A stretch of 64,000 bases of DNA from Arthrobacter pityocampae. Lineage in GTDB: Bacteria > Actinomycetota > Actinomycetes > Actinomycetales > Micrococcaceae. A program made the translations under genes and the position numbers. Below the pieces are notes generated by a model. The model ran no database searches. It was not told where the DNA came from and was given only the letters and a program-made list of their open reading frames with translations. Positions 27,645 through 37,867 of the stretch are shown here, piece after piece. Location: the NCBI RefSeq assembly GCF_002927275.1, contig NZ_PRKW01000006.1:124001-188000 (forward strand), in the 5' to 3' direction. Numbering within the stretch: the stretch's first letter is position 1; every line of letters starts with the position of its first letter.

Positions 27645-28934
27645 ATGAGCCTCATAGTCCAGAAGTTCGGCGGGTCGTCGGTGGCCGACGCCGAAGGCAT
27701 CAAGCGCGTCGCGCGGCGGGTCGTCGACACCCAGGCCGCCGGGCACCAGGTGGTCGTCGTCGTCTCCGCCATGGGCGACAGCACGGACGAGCTGCTGGAC
27801 CTCGCCGGGCAGGTGAGCCCGGCGTCGTCGGACGCCCGCGAGATGGACATGCTCCTGAGCGCGGGTGAACGCATCTCCATGGCCCTCCTGGCCATGGCGA
27901 TCCACGCGACCGGCGCCTCCGCGCAGTCCTTCACCGGCAGCCAGGCCGGCATGATCACGGACGCCATCCACGGCAAGGCGCGGATCATCGACGTCTCCCC
28001 GCACCGCATCCGGACGGCCATCGAGAAGGGCGACGTCGCGATCGTCGCCGGTTTCCAGGGCATGAGCCGCGACAGCAACGACATCACGACCCTCGGCCGC
28101 GGCGGATCGGACACGACCGCCGTCGCCCTCGCCGCCGCGCTCGACGCGGACGTCTGCGAGATCTACACGGATGTCGACGGCGTCTACACCGCCGACCCCC
28201 GCGTGGTGGGGTCGGCACAGAAGATCGACACCATCTCCAGCGAGGAGATGCTCGAGATGGCGGCGTCGGGGGCGAAGATCCTGCACCTGCGCTGCGTCGA
28301 GTACGCGCGACGCTTCGGCGTGCCACTGCACGTCCGCTCCTCCTTCAGCCACAACGAGGGCACCTGGGTGCTGCCCAGCCCCGACGACCAGATCAAGATT
28401 CAAGAGGGAGAACCCTTGGAACAGCCCATCATCTCCGGCGTCGCGCACGACCGCTCCGAAGCGAAGGTCACGGTGGTCGGCGTGCCCGACATCCCCGGCA
28501 AGGCGGCCGAGATCTTCGGGATCGTCGCCGGCGCGAACACGAACATCGACATGATCGTGCAGAACGTCTCCACCCACGGGTCGGGCCGCACGGACATCTC
28601 CTTCACCCTCCCCATCGTGGACGGCGCCGAGGCCCTCGCCGCGCTCGACGGCGCGCGCGAGCGGGTCGGCTTCGAATCGGTCGACTACAACGAGAAGATC
28701 GGCAAGCTCTCGCTGATCGGCGCCGGCATGCGCTCGAACCCGGGCGTCTCCTACCGCTTCTTCCGCGCCCTGTCCGACGCCGGCGTGAACATCGACATGA
28801 TCTCGACATCGGAGATCCGCATCTCCGTGGTCACCGGCGCCGAGCTGCTCGACACCGCGGTGCGCGCCGTGCACGCCGCCTTCGAGCTCGACGGCGAGAG
28901 CACGGCGACGGTGTACGCCGGGACGGGCCGCTGA
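27645..28934 (+). CDS. lysC: Aspartate kinase
   Basis: 429 residues. It phosphorylates aspartate at the head of Lys/Met/Thr/DAP synthesis. The N-terminal V-Q-K-F-G-G-S-S-V motif, [10 protein letters not shown] near 145, and [13 protein letters not shown] are family hallmarks. Two ACT domains follow (about 265-340 and 345-420), with the S-T-S-E-I-R-I-S effector segment. An internal start for a beta subunit is visible. The usual downstream neighbour asd is absent; a convergent protease follows instead. Confidence 0.96.
   Translation: MSLIVQKFGGSSVADAEGIKRVARRVVDTQAAGHQVVVVVSAMGDSTDELLDLAGQVSPASSDAREMDMLLSAGERISMALLAMAIHATGASAQSFTGSQAGMITDAIHGKARIIDVSPHRIRTAIEKGDVAIVAGFQGMSRDSNDITTLGRGGSDTTAVALAAALDADVCEIYTDVDGVYTADPRVVGSAQKIDTISSEEMLEMAASGAKILHLRCVEYARRFGVPLHVRSSFSHNEGTWVLPSPDDQIKIQEGEPLEQPIISGVAHDRSEAKVTVVGVPDIPGKAAEIFGIVAGANTNIDMIVQNVSTHGSGRTDISFTLPIVDGAEALAALDGARERVGFESVDYNEKIGKLSLIGAGMRSNPGVSYRFFRALSDAGVNIDMISTSEIRISVVTGAELLDTAVRAVHAAFELDGESTATVYAGTGR
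28416..28934 (+). other. In-frame internal start: aspartokinase regulatory beta subunit
   Basis: A strong Shine-Dalgarno (AAGAGGGAGAA, 28402-28412) lies five bases before an in-frame TTG at 28416. It would yield the 172-residue double-ACT regulatory subunit beginning L/M-E-Q-P-I-I-S-G. The position matches the known lysC-beta start of Corynebacterium (there ATG). Seen: the Shine-Dalgarno and frame. Known: alpha2beta2 enzymes in relatives. Inferred: use of the TTG. Confidence 0.7.
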
Positions 28935-29120
28935 CCCAACACTCCTACCCGTAGCCGGACGACCCCCGGAAACGCCGTCCGCCCACCGGCCCGGGCCGCC
29001 CGCACGCCGGGGATACCGTCTGCCCACCGGCCGCGCTCGTCGAGTGGGCATGTCCAGACGGTCCCACTCCATGATCCTGGACAGTGGGCTGGAGCAGCGG
29101 ACCGAGCGGCGCCGCACAGC

Positions 29121-29157
29121 CAGAAGGCCGGTGGATCATGAATCCACCGGCCTTCTG
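29121..29157. terminator. Bidirectional hairpin terminator
   Basis: A perfect 16-bp stem CAGAAGGCCGGTGGAT / ATCCACCGGCCTTCTG with a five-base loop lies between the convergent aspartokinase and subtilase genes, 18 bp beyond the protease stop. It can serve either direction. Confidence 0.9.
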
Positions 29158-29175
29158 CCTGTCCTTCAGCGGGTG

Positions 29176-32100
29176 TTACTTGTTCCCGGTGGGGGTGATG
29201 GCCTCCCGCGGACCGGTCAGGAGCTTGTCCGCCGCGCCGGCGGTGGGCTCCTGGGCTGCGGCCGGTGCCTCACCGGCACCGCCCACGACCACCGTCACGT
29301 AGGTCACGGCCGAGGATCCGGCGTAGGTCACGCGGCCCACGTAGGAGCCGGCGGCCAGGCCCTGCCAGGCGAGGTTCACCTTGCCCGTGCTGCCGTTCGC
29401 CAGGGCGAGCGGGTTGGGGGTCAGCGTCGCGTTGTTCTCGGTCTTCAGGACCGCCGCGTCGATGGTGCCGGCGGTGGGCCGGTTGTCGGTGCTGGCGTAC
29501 AGGTTGGCGATGATCCGGTACGTGCCCGGCGCCGGGTTCGGAATGGTGATCGTCTCGCTGGCATCGGCGGTCGCGACATCCTGGGCCGCGCCAGAGGGCA
29601 GGATGATCTTCATGTCGAAGTCGGCCGTCGGGTCACTCGACAGGACGGAGAACTTCGCCACCGGGGCTCCCGCGGGGACGGTGACCTCCTTGGTGGTCTC
29701 AGCACCGACCTCGAGGTTGATCGGCGTCGAATCCGCCTTGGAGAGACCGTCGAGGGTCATCTTGATCGGGGTGTTGGTGCCCGAGGTGACATCGAAGGAG
29801 CCGCTGCCATCGGGGCCCGGGGAGGTGAAGGCCACCTCGGCCGGAGCCTTGACCGCCTGCGGGCGCACAGCCACCGGAGAGGTGACGGTGGTGCCCTGGC
29901 CGGACCAGGTCAGGGACCCGGCCGCGAACGTGCCGAACGGCGCGCTCTGGTTCTCGAAGGAGACCTTGAAGGTCCGCTTCTCGCCCGGGGCGCTGAAGTT
30001 CAGGACCGCCGGGGTGACGGTGACCTTCACGCCGGGGACGTTGGCCGTGGCCCGGTAGAGGCCGGGGGTGACGGCGGTGACCGTGCGGGTGACCTCCGTG
30101 CGTCCGGTCAGGTTGCCGAGGGCGAAGGACGGCACGTTGGTGTCCTTCGCGGCGACGGCCTTGATCTCCTTGATGCCGAGATCGACGCCGGTGCCCTGGA
30201 TGAAGCGCAGGTAGTCGTCCACGGTCTGGTCGTAGACGAGCCCGGGGTTGAGGACGCTGGCCGGGTTGATGTGGCCCGCACCGACCGCGAGGACGTCGGT
30301 CTCGACGCCGCCGGTGGCGGTCTTCAGCGGGTAGGCGGTGGTCATCATGGCCGACTTCACGGCGGCTGGGGACCAGGCGGGGTTCTTGGCGAGGACCAGC
30401 GCGGCGAAGCCCGCGATGTGGGGCGATGCCATGGAGGTCCCGGAGAGGAACCCGAACTGCGCGCCCTTGGACCCGACCGTGGAGACGCCCGCGAGGACGG
30501 CGACGCCGGGAGCCGTGATGTCCGGCTTCAGCAGATCGGAATCGGTGGCGAGCAGGGGGCCGCGGGAGGAGAAGCCCGCGATCTGCGGGGTGGGAGGCAG
30601 CGGCTTGCCCGTGGTGTCCGTGGGCTTCAGGGCGACGGTGATGGCCGGGTTCGCGGCGACCTTCGCCTTGAGCTCGAGAGCCTCGGGAGCGTTGACGTGC
30701 ACCGTCGGGACGACGTGCTGGTCGGTGTCCGTCGAGGAGTCGACGAGGTTGACGAGGATCATGCCCACGCCGCCGCCGCGCTTGACCTCGGCGCTCTTGG
30801 CGGTGCGATCCACGACGCCGCGGTCGCAGACCACGATCTTGCCGGCGACCTTCGCGGGATCGAGGGTGTTGGGGCCGCACAGGCTCGGGCTGACCGCGCC
30901 GGCCGCGGCCGCGTTCGCCGCGAGGACGACGGGGCTGGCGGGAACGCCGGTGCGCATGATCGACGCGCCGCGGTACTTGGTGCCGTCCGAGAACTCGGCG
31001 GTGCCCTGCAGCTCGTAGTTGAAGGTGCTCGCGGCGACCGTGGTCATCCACGGGGCGCCGTGGTTCACGGTGCTGGCTGTGGGGCCGGAGTTGCCGGCCG
31101 AGGCGGCGACGAAGATGCCCGCCGAGGTGGCCGAGAGGAAGGCCAGGGAGACGGGGTCAGTCGTCGTCGTCGTGCTGCCCGAGATCGAGTAGTTCAGCAC
31201 GTCGACGCCGTCGAGGATGGCCTGGTTGATGGCGTCCACGGCGGCGGAGGAGTAGCAGCCGCCCGTGTTGGGGTCCTTGTCCTCCCAGCACGTCTTGTAG
31301 ACCGAGATCTTCGCCTCGGGGGCCACGCCGGCGGAGACGCCGAAGTCCCGGCCGTCGACGGTCTGGGTGACGCCCGCGTTGCCGGCGGCGGTGCTCGCGG
31401 TGTGGGTGCCGTGGTTGTCGATGTCCACCGGGGAGAGGACTTCCTCGGGGGCGCGGTTCTCGGCGGGCACGGTCGCGATGAAGGCCTCGGCGAAGTACTG
31501 GGCGGAGACGACCTTCGAGTTGCAGAGGCTGCCGTCGAAGTCCTCGCCGACCTCGCAGTCACCGGCGAACGTGGTGCCGTCGGCCTTCAGCATGGCGATT
31601 CTGCCGTCGGCGTCGCGGTAGGGCTCGCCCACCTTGGGCTTGGAGTTGCCGGGGAGGGGTTTGACGGGCTTGCCGGCGAAGAAGGGGTTGTCGGGGGCGT
31701 AGCCGGTGTCGATGACGCCGACGACCGTGCCCTTGCCCGCGTTCTTCTTGCCGCCGAACTGGGTCTTCCAGGCTCCCTTGTTGCCGTCGAGGCCGAGGAA
31801 GTCGATGGTGGAGTAGTCCGGGGCGTTCTCGACGTCGGGGGCGACCATGAGCACCTTGTCGCTCTTGGCGAGTTCGATGGCCTGCTCGGCGCTGAGGTCC
31901 GCGGCGAAGCCGTTGATCGCCGCGGTGTACGTGCGGTCGACCTCGACGTTCTCGGCCGCGGCGACTTCCTGCTGCTTGGTCTCGAGGAACTTCGAGTACT
32001 GCTGGACGTTCTGTGCCTCGGCGTCGAGCTTCTTGCCCGGCTGGGGCTTCGTCGGGGCGATGCCCTGCACGCCACCCTCGTAGGTGGCGACCGGCTTGTC

Positions 32101-32310
32101 GGCAAGGACCACGATGTACTTGCCGGCCGGGAACTGCGCCGGGTCCAGGTCCTTGGCGGGCGCCTTCTGCGGCGCCACCGACGTCCCGGGGGCCGCGAAC
32201 GCAGCAGGTGCCACAGCCGTCGATGTGACCAGTAACGGCAGACCCAGAACGATCGCCGCGGCAGTGCGCAGTCTGGCGCGCCCCTGCCCGGCATTTCTCC
32301 GTTGTGTCAT
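29176..32310 (-). CDS. Secreted S8 family (subtilase) serine protease with PA and C-terminal beta domains
   Basis: 1,044 residues. The Sec signal peptide covers about residues 1-40 (R-R...A-I-V-L-G-L-P-L-L-V then A-F-A-A-P-G), followed by an I9-type propeptide (Y-I-V-V-L-A-D-K-P to about 150). The catalytic triad is D in V-I-D-T-G-Y-A, H in N-H-G-T-H-T-A-S, and S in G-T-S-M-A-S-P-H, with oxyanion Asn in A-S-A-G-N-S-G-P. A PA domain (G-K-I-V-V-C-D-R-G) is inserted before the Ser. The last 400 residues are Fn3-like and prepeptidase-like beta domains. A soluble extracellular enzyme is expected; no wall anchor is seen. The ATG before T-Q-R-R-N is chosen because it begins a proper signal peptide. 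Confidence 0.93.
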   Translation of the reverse strand: MTQRRNAGQGRARLRTAAAIVLGLPLLVTSTAVAPAAFAAPGTSVAPQKAPAKDLDPAQFPAGKYIVVLADKPVATYEGGVQGIAPTKPQPGKKLDAEAQNVQQYSKFLETKQQEVAAAENVEVDRTYTAAINGFAADLSAEQAIELAKSDKVLMVAPDVENAPDYSTIDFLGLDGNKGAWKTQFGGKKNAGKGTVVGVIDTGYAPDNPFFAGKPVKPLPGNSKPKVGEPYRDADGRIAMLKADGTTFAGDCEVGEDFDGSLCNSKVVSAQYFAEAFIATVPAENRAPEEVLSPVDIDNHGTHTASTAAGNAGVTQTVDGRDFGVSAGVAPEAKISVYKTCWEDKDPNTGGCYSSAAVDAINQAILDGVDVLNYSISGSTTTTTDPVSLAFLSATSAGIFVAASAGNSGPTASTVNHGAPWMTTVAASTFNYELQGTAEFSDGTKYRGASIMRTGVPASPVVLAANAAAAGAVSPSLCGPNTLDPAKVAGKIVVCDRGVVDRTAKSAEVKRGGGVGMILVNLVDSSTDTDQHVVPTVHVNAPEALELKAKVAANPAITVALKPTDTTGKPLPPTPQIAGFSSRGPLLATDSDLLKPDITAPGVAVLAGVSTVGSKGAQFGFLSGTSMASPHIAGFAALVLAKNPAWSPAAVKSAMMTTAYPLKTATGGVETDVLAVGAGHINPASVLNPGLVYDQTVDDYLRFIQGTGVDLGIKEIKAVAAKDTNVPSFALGNLTGRTEVTRTVTAVTPGLYRATANVPGVKVTVTPAVLNFSAPGEKRTFKVSFENQSAPFGTFAAGSLTWSGQGTTVTSPVAVRPQAVKAPAEVAFTSPGPDGSGSFDVTSGTNTPIKMTLDGLSKADSTPINLEVGAETTKEVTVPAGAPVAKFSVLSSDPTADFDMKIILPSGAAQDVATADASETITIPNPAPGTYRIIANLYASTDNRPTAGTIDAAVLKTENNATLTPNPLALANGSTGKVNLAWQGLAAGSYVGRVTYAGSSAVTYVTVVVGGAGEAPAAAQEPTAGAADKLLTGPREAITPTGNK

Positions 32311-32529
32311 AGGAAGGTAGTGCCTCTCGTGAAAGTGCGGACCGACCGAAGCCGTTCCCCCGATGCCGTGGTCTCCCGTATGGGACCCCATCCCTGTGAT
32401 GACGCTCACAGACGCCACAGCGAGCACAAACTTACCCGAGGCAACACACCCTGCCCAGAGGGATCGCGGGTCAATCCCCAGAAACTTCACAGGAGGTTTA
32501 CGAACGGCAGGCCGGGTGATAATGGAACA

Positions 32530-33411
32530 ATGCCCCGCCCGTCGATCCGCCTCCCCGAAGCGGAATGGCAGGACCGCGCGCAGCTGCACCGGGACCGGGT
32601 GGCACGCTTCGCCGGCCCCTATCTGGAGCGGCGGTCCCACGGCGCCCGGCATCCTGTGGAGGACTTCCTCTTCACCTACTACACCCAGAAACCCGGTCAG
32701 CTCATGCGCTGGCACCCGGGGGCCGCCGTCGTCCTCGCCGGACCGGCCGCGCTCGAGCGCGCCGGCTGGAAGTACTACGCCGCCGACGACGCCGGGGTCC
32801 GGGTGGATGCGCAGCGCTTCATCGAGGAGCGCCGTGAGGCGATCGCCTTCGCCCGGGTGATCCTCGGCCGGACCGCGGCGCGGCCCGCGCAGTTCGGCTG
32901 CTTCGGGCTCCACGAGTGGGCGATGGCGTACCGGTCGGCCGTCAACGGCGTCCGCCACGACTACCTCGAGCTGCGCCTGGGGGCGGACGGCACCGACGGC
33001 GTCGTCGACTCCGCGCGGATCCGCTGCACGCACTTCGACGCCTTCCGCTTCTACACGCCGGAGGCGGTGCCCCTCAACGAGCACGCGCCCACGCGCCAGA
33101 CGCAGCGGGACCTCGAGCAGCCGGGCTGCCTCCACGCCAACATGGACCTGTACAAGTGGGCGTACAAGCTCACGCCGCTGCTGCCCAGCGAGATCGTCAT
33201 GGACTGCTTCGAACTGTCCTGGCGGATCCGGACGATGGACATGCGCGCCTCTCCGTACGACCTCGCGGCGTGGGGCTACACGCCGATCGCGATCGAGACG
33301 GCCGAGGGCAAGGCCGAGTACGTGCGCCTGCAGCGGGGGTTCGCCGAGGAGTCGCAGGCGCTCCGGGCGAAGCTCCTCGAACTGCTCGACGCCGCGCTGG
33401 ACGCTCCCTAG
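32530..33411 (+). CDS. Conserved actinobacterial protein often annotated 3-methyladenine DNA glycosylase
   Basis: 293 residues. Conserved blocks are H-P-V-E-D-F-L-F-T-Y-Y near residue 38, R-W-H-P-G-A-A-V-V-L near 59, G-C-F-G-L-H-E-W-A-M-A-Y near 122, and L-Y-K-W-A-Y-K-L-T-P near 205. Databases commonly attach the glycosylase label to this family, but I see no helix-hairpin-helix-GPD motif of AlkA or Tag, so the function is uncertain. GATAAT (32518-32523) lies six bases before the ATG, suggesting a leaderless start. It is divergent from the subtilase. Confidence 0.7.
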   Translation: MPRPSIRLPEAEWQDRAQLHRDRVARFAGPYLERRSHGARHPVEDFLFTYYTQKPGQLMRWHPGAAVVLAGPAALERAGWKYYAADDAGVRVDAQRFIEERREAIAFARVILGRTAARPAQFGCFGLHEWAMAYRSAVNGVRHDYLELRLGADGTDGVVDSARIRCTHFDAFRFYTPEAVPLNEHAPTRQTQRDLEQPGCLHANMDLYKWAYKLTPLLPSEIVMDCFELSWRIRTMDMRASPYDLAAWGYTPIAIETAEGKAEYVRLQRGFAEESQALRAKLLELLDAALDAP

Positions 33412-33545
33412 ACGTACTGGACCGCACAACCCCGTGCCGGGCAGGGCGCTGCCGCACACCCCAGCGGGACGGGCGGGACCGCGCCGTCGTCCCGCATCGT
33501 GCTGCCCCCAGCCGCTACGCTGGGGAGCCAGCCGAAGGGGACGCC

Positions 33546-34163
33546 ATGACCAGCACCGATCCGACGCCGGCCGTCTGCCGTACGCACAGGGCCGCCCTGC
33601 GCGCCCTGGTGCCGTTCGTGGCACTCGCCCTCGCCCTGTCCGCCTGCACCCAGGGCGGGCCGACCACCGAACCGACAGATCAGGAGACCGCCGTGCAGTC
33701 CTCCACCCCAGCGCAGGACGGGAGCGCCGCGCCCAGCCCGGCGTCGTCCACCCCGCCTGCCTCCAGCCCGGCGCCCTCCACACCAACGCCGACCACCCCA
33801 CCTGCTTCCACCCCGCCTGCCTCCACGAACGCCCTGCTGACCATCTCCGTCCAGCAGGATGCCTCCTCGGAGCCCGTGCAGTACGTCCTGGAATGCGTCG
33901 ACGGCGCGCCCGGGCCGGCGACCACGCACCCGAACGCCGACGCCGCCTGCGCGTCCCTCGCGCGGCTCGGCACCGCCTTCTTCACCGCACGCCCCCGGAA
34001 GGACGTGGCGTGCACCCAGCAGTACGGCGGCCCGCAGACCGCGAGCATCACCGGGGAGCTCGACGGCACCGCCGTGACGGGATCGTTCGCCCTGACGGAC
34101 GGCTGCCAGATCTCACGTTGGAACAGCGCGAAGGACCTGCTGGGGGCACCCGGCGCGCAGTAG
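33546..34163 (+). CDS. Lipoprotein with subtilisin-inhibitor-like (SSI) domain
   Basis: 205 residues. The signal peptide ends in lipobox L-S-A-C (Cys at about 35). A Ser/Thr/Pro-rich linker (residues 40-95) leads to a C-terminal domain of about 100 residues with four Cys spaced 18, 21 and 31. SSI family inhibitors have Cys spaced 15, 21 and 30, and share L-x-C...H-P-N-A-D-A-A-C-A-S-L. A Streptomyces-SSI-like fold is therefore likely. The reactive-site loop after the third Cys is not conserved (C-T-Q-Q-Y-G-G-P). It would sit on the outer membrane face, one gene from a secreted subtilase. AAGGGG precedes the ATG. Confidence 0.75.
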   Translation: MTSTDPTPAVCRTHRAALRALVPFVALALALSACTQGGPTTEPTDQETAVQSSTPAQDGSAAPSPASSTPPASSPAPSTPTPTTPPASTPPASTNALLTISVQQDASSEPVQYVLECVDGAPGPATTHPNADAACASLARLGTAFFTARPRKDVACTQQYGGPQTASITGELDGTAVTGSFALTDGCQISRWNSAKDLLGAPGAQ

Positions 34164-34195
34164 GTCAGCGACGCCGTCGGGCCTGGAACGGTCGG

Positions 34196-34231
34196 ATCTG
34201 CCCGCCGACTCGGTCTGGCCGGTGGGCAGAT
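34196..34231 (+). terminator. Inverted repeat after the SSI-like gene
   Basis: A 12-bp stem ATCTGCCCGCCG / CGGTGGGCAGAT (one G-T pair) with a 12-base loop, 33 bp after the stop. A plausible terminator for the lipoprotein gene. Confidence 0.6.
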
Positions 34232-34308
34232 GCGGCCATCCCCACCGTCCGGGCCCGTCGGGTGGGCTTTACGGACGGCCGTGCGGACAGCAGGGCCCGC
34301 ACGGGCCT

Positions 34309-34329
34309 GCGGGGAATCCCCGCTAGACT
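34309..34329 (+). promoter_or_regulatory. Palindrome overlapping the purSQL promoter
   Basis: A perfect 15-bp dyad GCGGGGAATCCCCGC (34309-34323) abuts TAGACT (34324-34329), a good -10. The matching -35 is poor, which would suit activator or repressor control. The leader to purS is about 120 nt and carries a small TGCTGG...CCAGCA hairpin just before the ribosome binding site. Confidence 0.45.
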
Positions 34330-34450
34330 TGGACGGCAAGCTCGCGGAGCGCCGGTATCGACCCAGATGCGGCGTGAGACGGCACTTCCGGGCTACTGCA
34401 TTTAATGCTGGAACCCCCAGCACTTGCCGCTCACGCACAGGAGTTGCCGG

Positions 34451-34711
34451 ATGCCCCGGATCGTTGTCGACGTCATGCCCAAGCCCGAGATCCTCGACCC
34501 CCAGGGTAAGGCGATCGCCGGAGCACTCCCTCGGATCGGCCTCACCGGTTTCGCCGGTGTCCGCCAGGGCAAGCGCTTCGAACTGACCGTGGACGGTGAT
34601 GTCACGGAGGAGATCCTCGAGCAGGCCCGCCACGCCGCCACCACGCTGCTCTCCAACCCCGTCATCGAGGACGTCACGCGCGTGGAGGTCATCGAGGAGG
34701 ACGGCCAGTGA
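34451..34711 (+). CDS. purS: Phosphoribosylformylglycinamidine synthase subunit PurS
   Basis: 86 residues, normal size. PurS bridges PurL and PurQ in the FGAM synthase complex of purine synthesis. It starts [21 protein letters not shown], the family hallmark, with V-R-Q-G-K-R-F-E-L in the middle. AGGAG at 34439-34443 supports the ATG at 34451 over the upstream in-frame TTG. It overlaps purQ by GTGA. Confidence 0.97.
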   Translation: MPRIVVDVMPKPEILDPQGKAIAGALPRIGLTGFAGVRQGKRFELTVDGDVTEEILEQARHAATTLLSNPVIEDVTRVEVIEEDGQ

Positions 34712-35502
34712 CCGCCTCCGACCTCGAGACCCCGCTCATCGGCGGCCCCCAGCCCGCCACCGCCGGCGCTGACCGCGCGCTCGACGGCGTGAGGGTCGGC
34801 GTCGTCACGTTCCCCGGCTCGCTCGACGACCGCGACGCCGTCCGCGCCGTCCGCCTCGCCGGCGGCAGCGCCGTCCAGCTGTGGCACGGCGACCACGACC
34901 TGCAGGGCGTCGACGCCGTCATCATCCCCGGTGGTTTCTCCTACGGCGACTACCTCCGCGCCGGTGCCATCTCCCGTTTCGCGCCGCTCATGGAGCAGAT
35001 CACGGCGGCGGCGTCGGGCGGGGCGAACGCCCTCCCCGTGCTCGGGATCTGCAACGGGTTCCAGGTCCTCACGGAGGCGCACCTGCTGCCCGGCTCCATG
35101 ATCAAGAACAACTCCCTGCACTTCATCTGCCGCGACCAGCGCCTGCGCGTCGAGAACGCCGGCACCTTCTGGACCGCGGACTATGCGGACGGCGAGGAGA
35201 TCGTCGTCCCGCTCAAGAACCAGGACGGGCAGTTCGTCGCCGACAACCGCACCCTCGACGAGCTCGAGGGCGAGGGACGCGTGGTCTTCCGGTACGTCGA
35301 CGGCAACCCGAACGGCTCCCGCCGTGACATCGCGGGCATCTCGAACATCGCGGGCAACGTCGTCGGGCTCATGCCGCACCCCGAGCACGCGGTCGAGGCG
35401 GGCTTCGGCCCCGACTCCTCGGCGCGCGGCGACGTCGGGGTCCGTGGCGGCACCGACGGGCTCGGCATCTTCACCTCGGTACTCAAGAAACTGGTGGGCT
35501 AA
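34708..35502 (+). CDS. purQ: FGAM synthase glutaminase subunit PurQ
   Basis: 264 residues. This class I glutamine amidotransferase supplies ammonia to PurL. The nucleophile is Cys in [10 protein letters not shown] near residue 114, and the His-Glu pair is in M-P-H-P-E-H-A-V-E near residue 222. About 25 N-terminal residues precede the usual start (V-G-V-V-T-F-P-G-S), so a shorter protein is possible, but the GTG at 34708 overlaps the purS stop in the usual coupled manner. Confidence 0.96.
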   Translation: MTASDLETPLIGGPQPATAGADRALDGVRVGVVTFPGSLDDRDAVRAVRLAGGSAVQLWHGDHDLQGVDAVIIPGGFSYGDYLRAGAISRFAPLMEQITAAASGGANALPVLGICNGFQVLTEAHLLPGSMIKNNSLHFICRDQRLRVENAGTFWTADYADGEEIVVPLKNQDGQFVADNRTLDELEGEGRVVFRYVDGNPNGSRRDIAGISNIAGNVVGLMPHPEHAVEAGFGPDSSARGDVGVRGGTDGLGIFTSVLKKLVG

Positions 35503-37803
35503 GTGACTGCACAGACAACGTCCCGGACCTTCAACATCGACACGGTCGCGAACGCGGAGGCCACCCCCGGCCAGGCGCTCCCCTGGGCGGAACTCGGGCT
35601 CAAGGAGAACGAGTACCGGCGCGTCGAGGAGATCCTCGGGCGCAGGCCCACGGCCGCCGAGCTCGCCATGTACTCGGTGATGTGGAGCGAGCACTGCTCC
35701 TACAAGTCGTCCAAGGTGCACCTGCGCCAGTTCGGCGAGAAGGTCACCGAGGCCATGAAGGAGCACCTCCTCGTGGGCATCGGCGAGAACGCCGGCGTCG
35801 TCGACATCGGGGACGGCTGGGCCGTGACGTTCAAGGTGGAGAGCCACAACCACCCCTCCTTCGTCGAGCCCTACCAGGGCGCGGCCACGGGCGTCGGCGG
35901 GATCGTCCGCGACATCATCTCGATGGGCGCCCGCCCGGTCGCCGTCATGGACCCGCTGCGCTTCGGCGCGATCGACCACCCGGACACCGCGCGCCTCGTG
36001 CACGGGATCGTCGCGGGCATCGGCGGCTACGGCAACTCGCTCGGGCTGCCGAACATCGGCGGCGAGGTGGTCTTCGACGCCGTCTACCAGGGCAACCCGC
36101 TCGTCAACGCCCTCGCCGTCGGGGTGCTGCGCCACGAGGACATCCGCCTCGCGAACGCGTCCGGTGCCGGCAACAGGGTGGTCCTCTTCGGTGCCCGCAC
36201 CGGCGGCGACGGCATCGGCGGCGCCTCGGTGCTGGCCTCGGAGTCCTTCGACTCCTCAAAACCGTCCAAGCGTCCCGCCGTCCAGGTGGGCGACCCGTTC
36301 GCCGAGAAGGTGCTCATCGAGTGCTGCCTCGAGCTGTTCAAGGCGTCCGTGGTCGAGGGGATCCAGGACCTCGGTGCGGCGGGCATCTCCTGCGCGACGT
36401 CCGAGCTCGCCTCGAACGGCGACGGCGGCATGCACGTCGAGCTCACCAACGTGCTTCTCCGCGACCCCTCCCTCACCCCCGGCGAGATCCTGATGTCGGA
36501 GTCGCAGGAACGCATGATGGCCGTCGTGACGCCCGAGAACGTGGCGGCGTTCGAGGCGATCATGGACACCTGGGCCGTGGAGTACTCCTGGCTCGGCGAG
36601 GTCACCGACACCGGCCGGCTCATCATCGAGTGGGACGGCGAGAAGATCGTCGACGTCGACCCCCGCATCGTCGCCCACGAAGGCCCCGTCTACGAGCGGC
36701 CGTACCACCGGCCGGTGTGGCTCGACGGCGTCCAGGCCGACGCCTTCACCGCCTCCCCCGCCGCCGAGCGGCCCGCCGACCTGCGCGAGGCCGTCCTGGA
36801 CCTCATGGCCTCCCCCAACATGTGTGCGAAGAACTGGGTGACCGACCAGTTCGACCGCTACGTGCAGGGCAATACGGCCCTCGCCATGCCCGACGACGCC
36901 GGCGTGGTGCGCGTCGACGAGGAGACCGGCCTCGGCATCGCGATCTCCACGGACGCGAACGGCCGCTACTCCTACCTCAACCCCTACGAGGGGGCGCGCC
37001 TGGCGCTCGCCGAGGCGTACCGGAACGTGGCGACGTCGGGCGCGGAGCCGCTCGCGGTCACCGACTGCCTGAACTTCGGCTCCCCCGAGGACCCCGAGGT
37101 CATGTGGCAGTTCGCCGAAACCGTCCGCGGCCTCGCCGACGCCTGCCAGGAACTCGGCGTGCCCGTGACCGGCGGCAACGTCTCCCTGTACAACCAGACC
37201 GGCGGCGTCGCCATCCACCCCACCCCGGTGGTCGGCGTGCTCGGCGTGTTCGACGACGTCGCCCGGCGCACGCCGTCGGGCTGGCGTGAGGACGGGCAGG
37301 CCATCTACCTGCTGGGCACGACGGCGGACGAGCTGGACGGCTCCGAGTGGGCCAACCTGCGCGGACACCTCGGCGGGCAGCCGCCGGCGCTCGATCTCGC
37401 TGCCGAGAAGACGCTCGCGGCGATCCTCGTCAACTGCTCGCGGGACGGCATGATCGACGGCGCCCACGACCTCTCCGAGGGCGGCCTCGCAGCCGGCCTG
37501 AGCGAGATGGCGCTGCGGTTCGGCGTCGGTGCGCGGATCGGGCTCGACGAGCTGTGCGAGCGCGACGGCATCGACGCGTTCACCGCACTGTTCAGCGAGA
37601 GCCAGGCCCGCGCCGTCGTCAGCGTCCCCCGCTCCGAGGAGGTCCGCTTCAACGACATGTGCACGGCGCGGAATTTCCCCACCATCCGGATCGGCGTGGT
37701 GGACACGGAGAACCAGGCACTCGACGTGCAGGGCTACTTCACGCTGCCGCTGGACATGCTGCGCAAGGCTCACGAGGGAACGCTGCCGAAGCACTTCGCC
37801 TGA
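35503..37803 (+). CDS. purL: FGAM synthase large subunit PurL
   Basis: 766 residues, the small PurL type that needs PurS and PurQ. It forms FGAM from FGAR, ATP and ammonia. The motif [10 protein letters not shown] near residue 63, [10 protein letters not shown] with [12 protein letters not shown] near 115-135, and a second AIRS-type half with T-G-G-N-V-S-L-Y-N near 560 are all present. GTG start immediately after the purQ stop. Confidence 0.97.
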   Translation: MTAQTTSRTFNIDTVANAEATPGQALPWAELGLKENEYRRVEEILGRRPTAAELAMYSVMWSEHCSYKSSKVHLRQFGEKVTEAMKEHLLVGIGENAGVVDIGDGWAVTFKVESHNHPSFVEPYQGAATGVGGIVRDIISMGARPVAVMDPLRFGAIDHPDTARLVHGIVAGIGGYGNSLGLPNIGGEVVFDAVYQGNPLVNALAVGVLRHEDIRLANASGAGNRVVLFGARTGGDGIGGASVLASESFDSSKPSKRPAVQVGDPFAEKVLIECCLELFKASVVEGIQDLGAAGISCATSELASNGDGGMHVELTNVLLRDPSLTPGEILMSESQERMMAVVTPENVAAFEAIMDTWAVEYSWLGEVTDTGRLIIEWDGEKIVDVDPRIVAHEGPVYERPYHRPVWLDGVQADAFTASPAAERPADLREAVLDLMASPNMCAKNWVTDQFDRYVQGNTALAMPDDAGVVRVDEETGLGIAISTDANGRYSYLNPYEGARLALAEAYRNVATSGAEPLAVTDCLNFGSPEDPEVMWQFAETVRGLADACQELGVPVTGGNVSLYNQTGGVAIHPTPVVGVLGVFDDVARRTPSGWREDGQAIYLLGTTADELDGSEWANLRGHLGGQPPALDLAAEKTLAAILVNCSRDGMIDGAHDLSEGGLAAGLSEMALRFGVGARIGLDELCERDGIDAFTALFSESQARAVVSVPRSEEVRFNDMCTARNFPTIRIGVVDTENQALDVQGYFTLPLDMLRKAHEGTLPKHFA

Positions 37804-37813
37804 CCGGATGGGG

Positions 37814-37867
37814 GCGGCCGCTTCCGGGTGGGCCGCCGCTTCCGGGTGGGCCGCCGCTTCCGGGTGG
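37814..37867. repeat. Three tandem 18-bp units leading into repeat copy C
   Basis: Unit GCCGCCGCTTCCGGGTGG occurs three times at 37814, 37832 and 37850; the first copy has one change (GCGG). A fourth, altered unit forms the first 18 bases of dispersed repeat copy C, so the array appears to have grown from the repeat's edge. Confidence 0.92.

Noticed and set aside
29044-32235. A 1,063-codon open frame on the plus strand opposite the subtilase
   Set aside because: The minus-strand frame has the complete protease with signal peptide and triad. The plus frame is a Gly/Arg/Val-rich shadow typical of high-GC codon bias.
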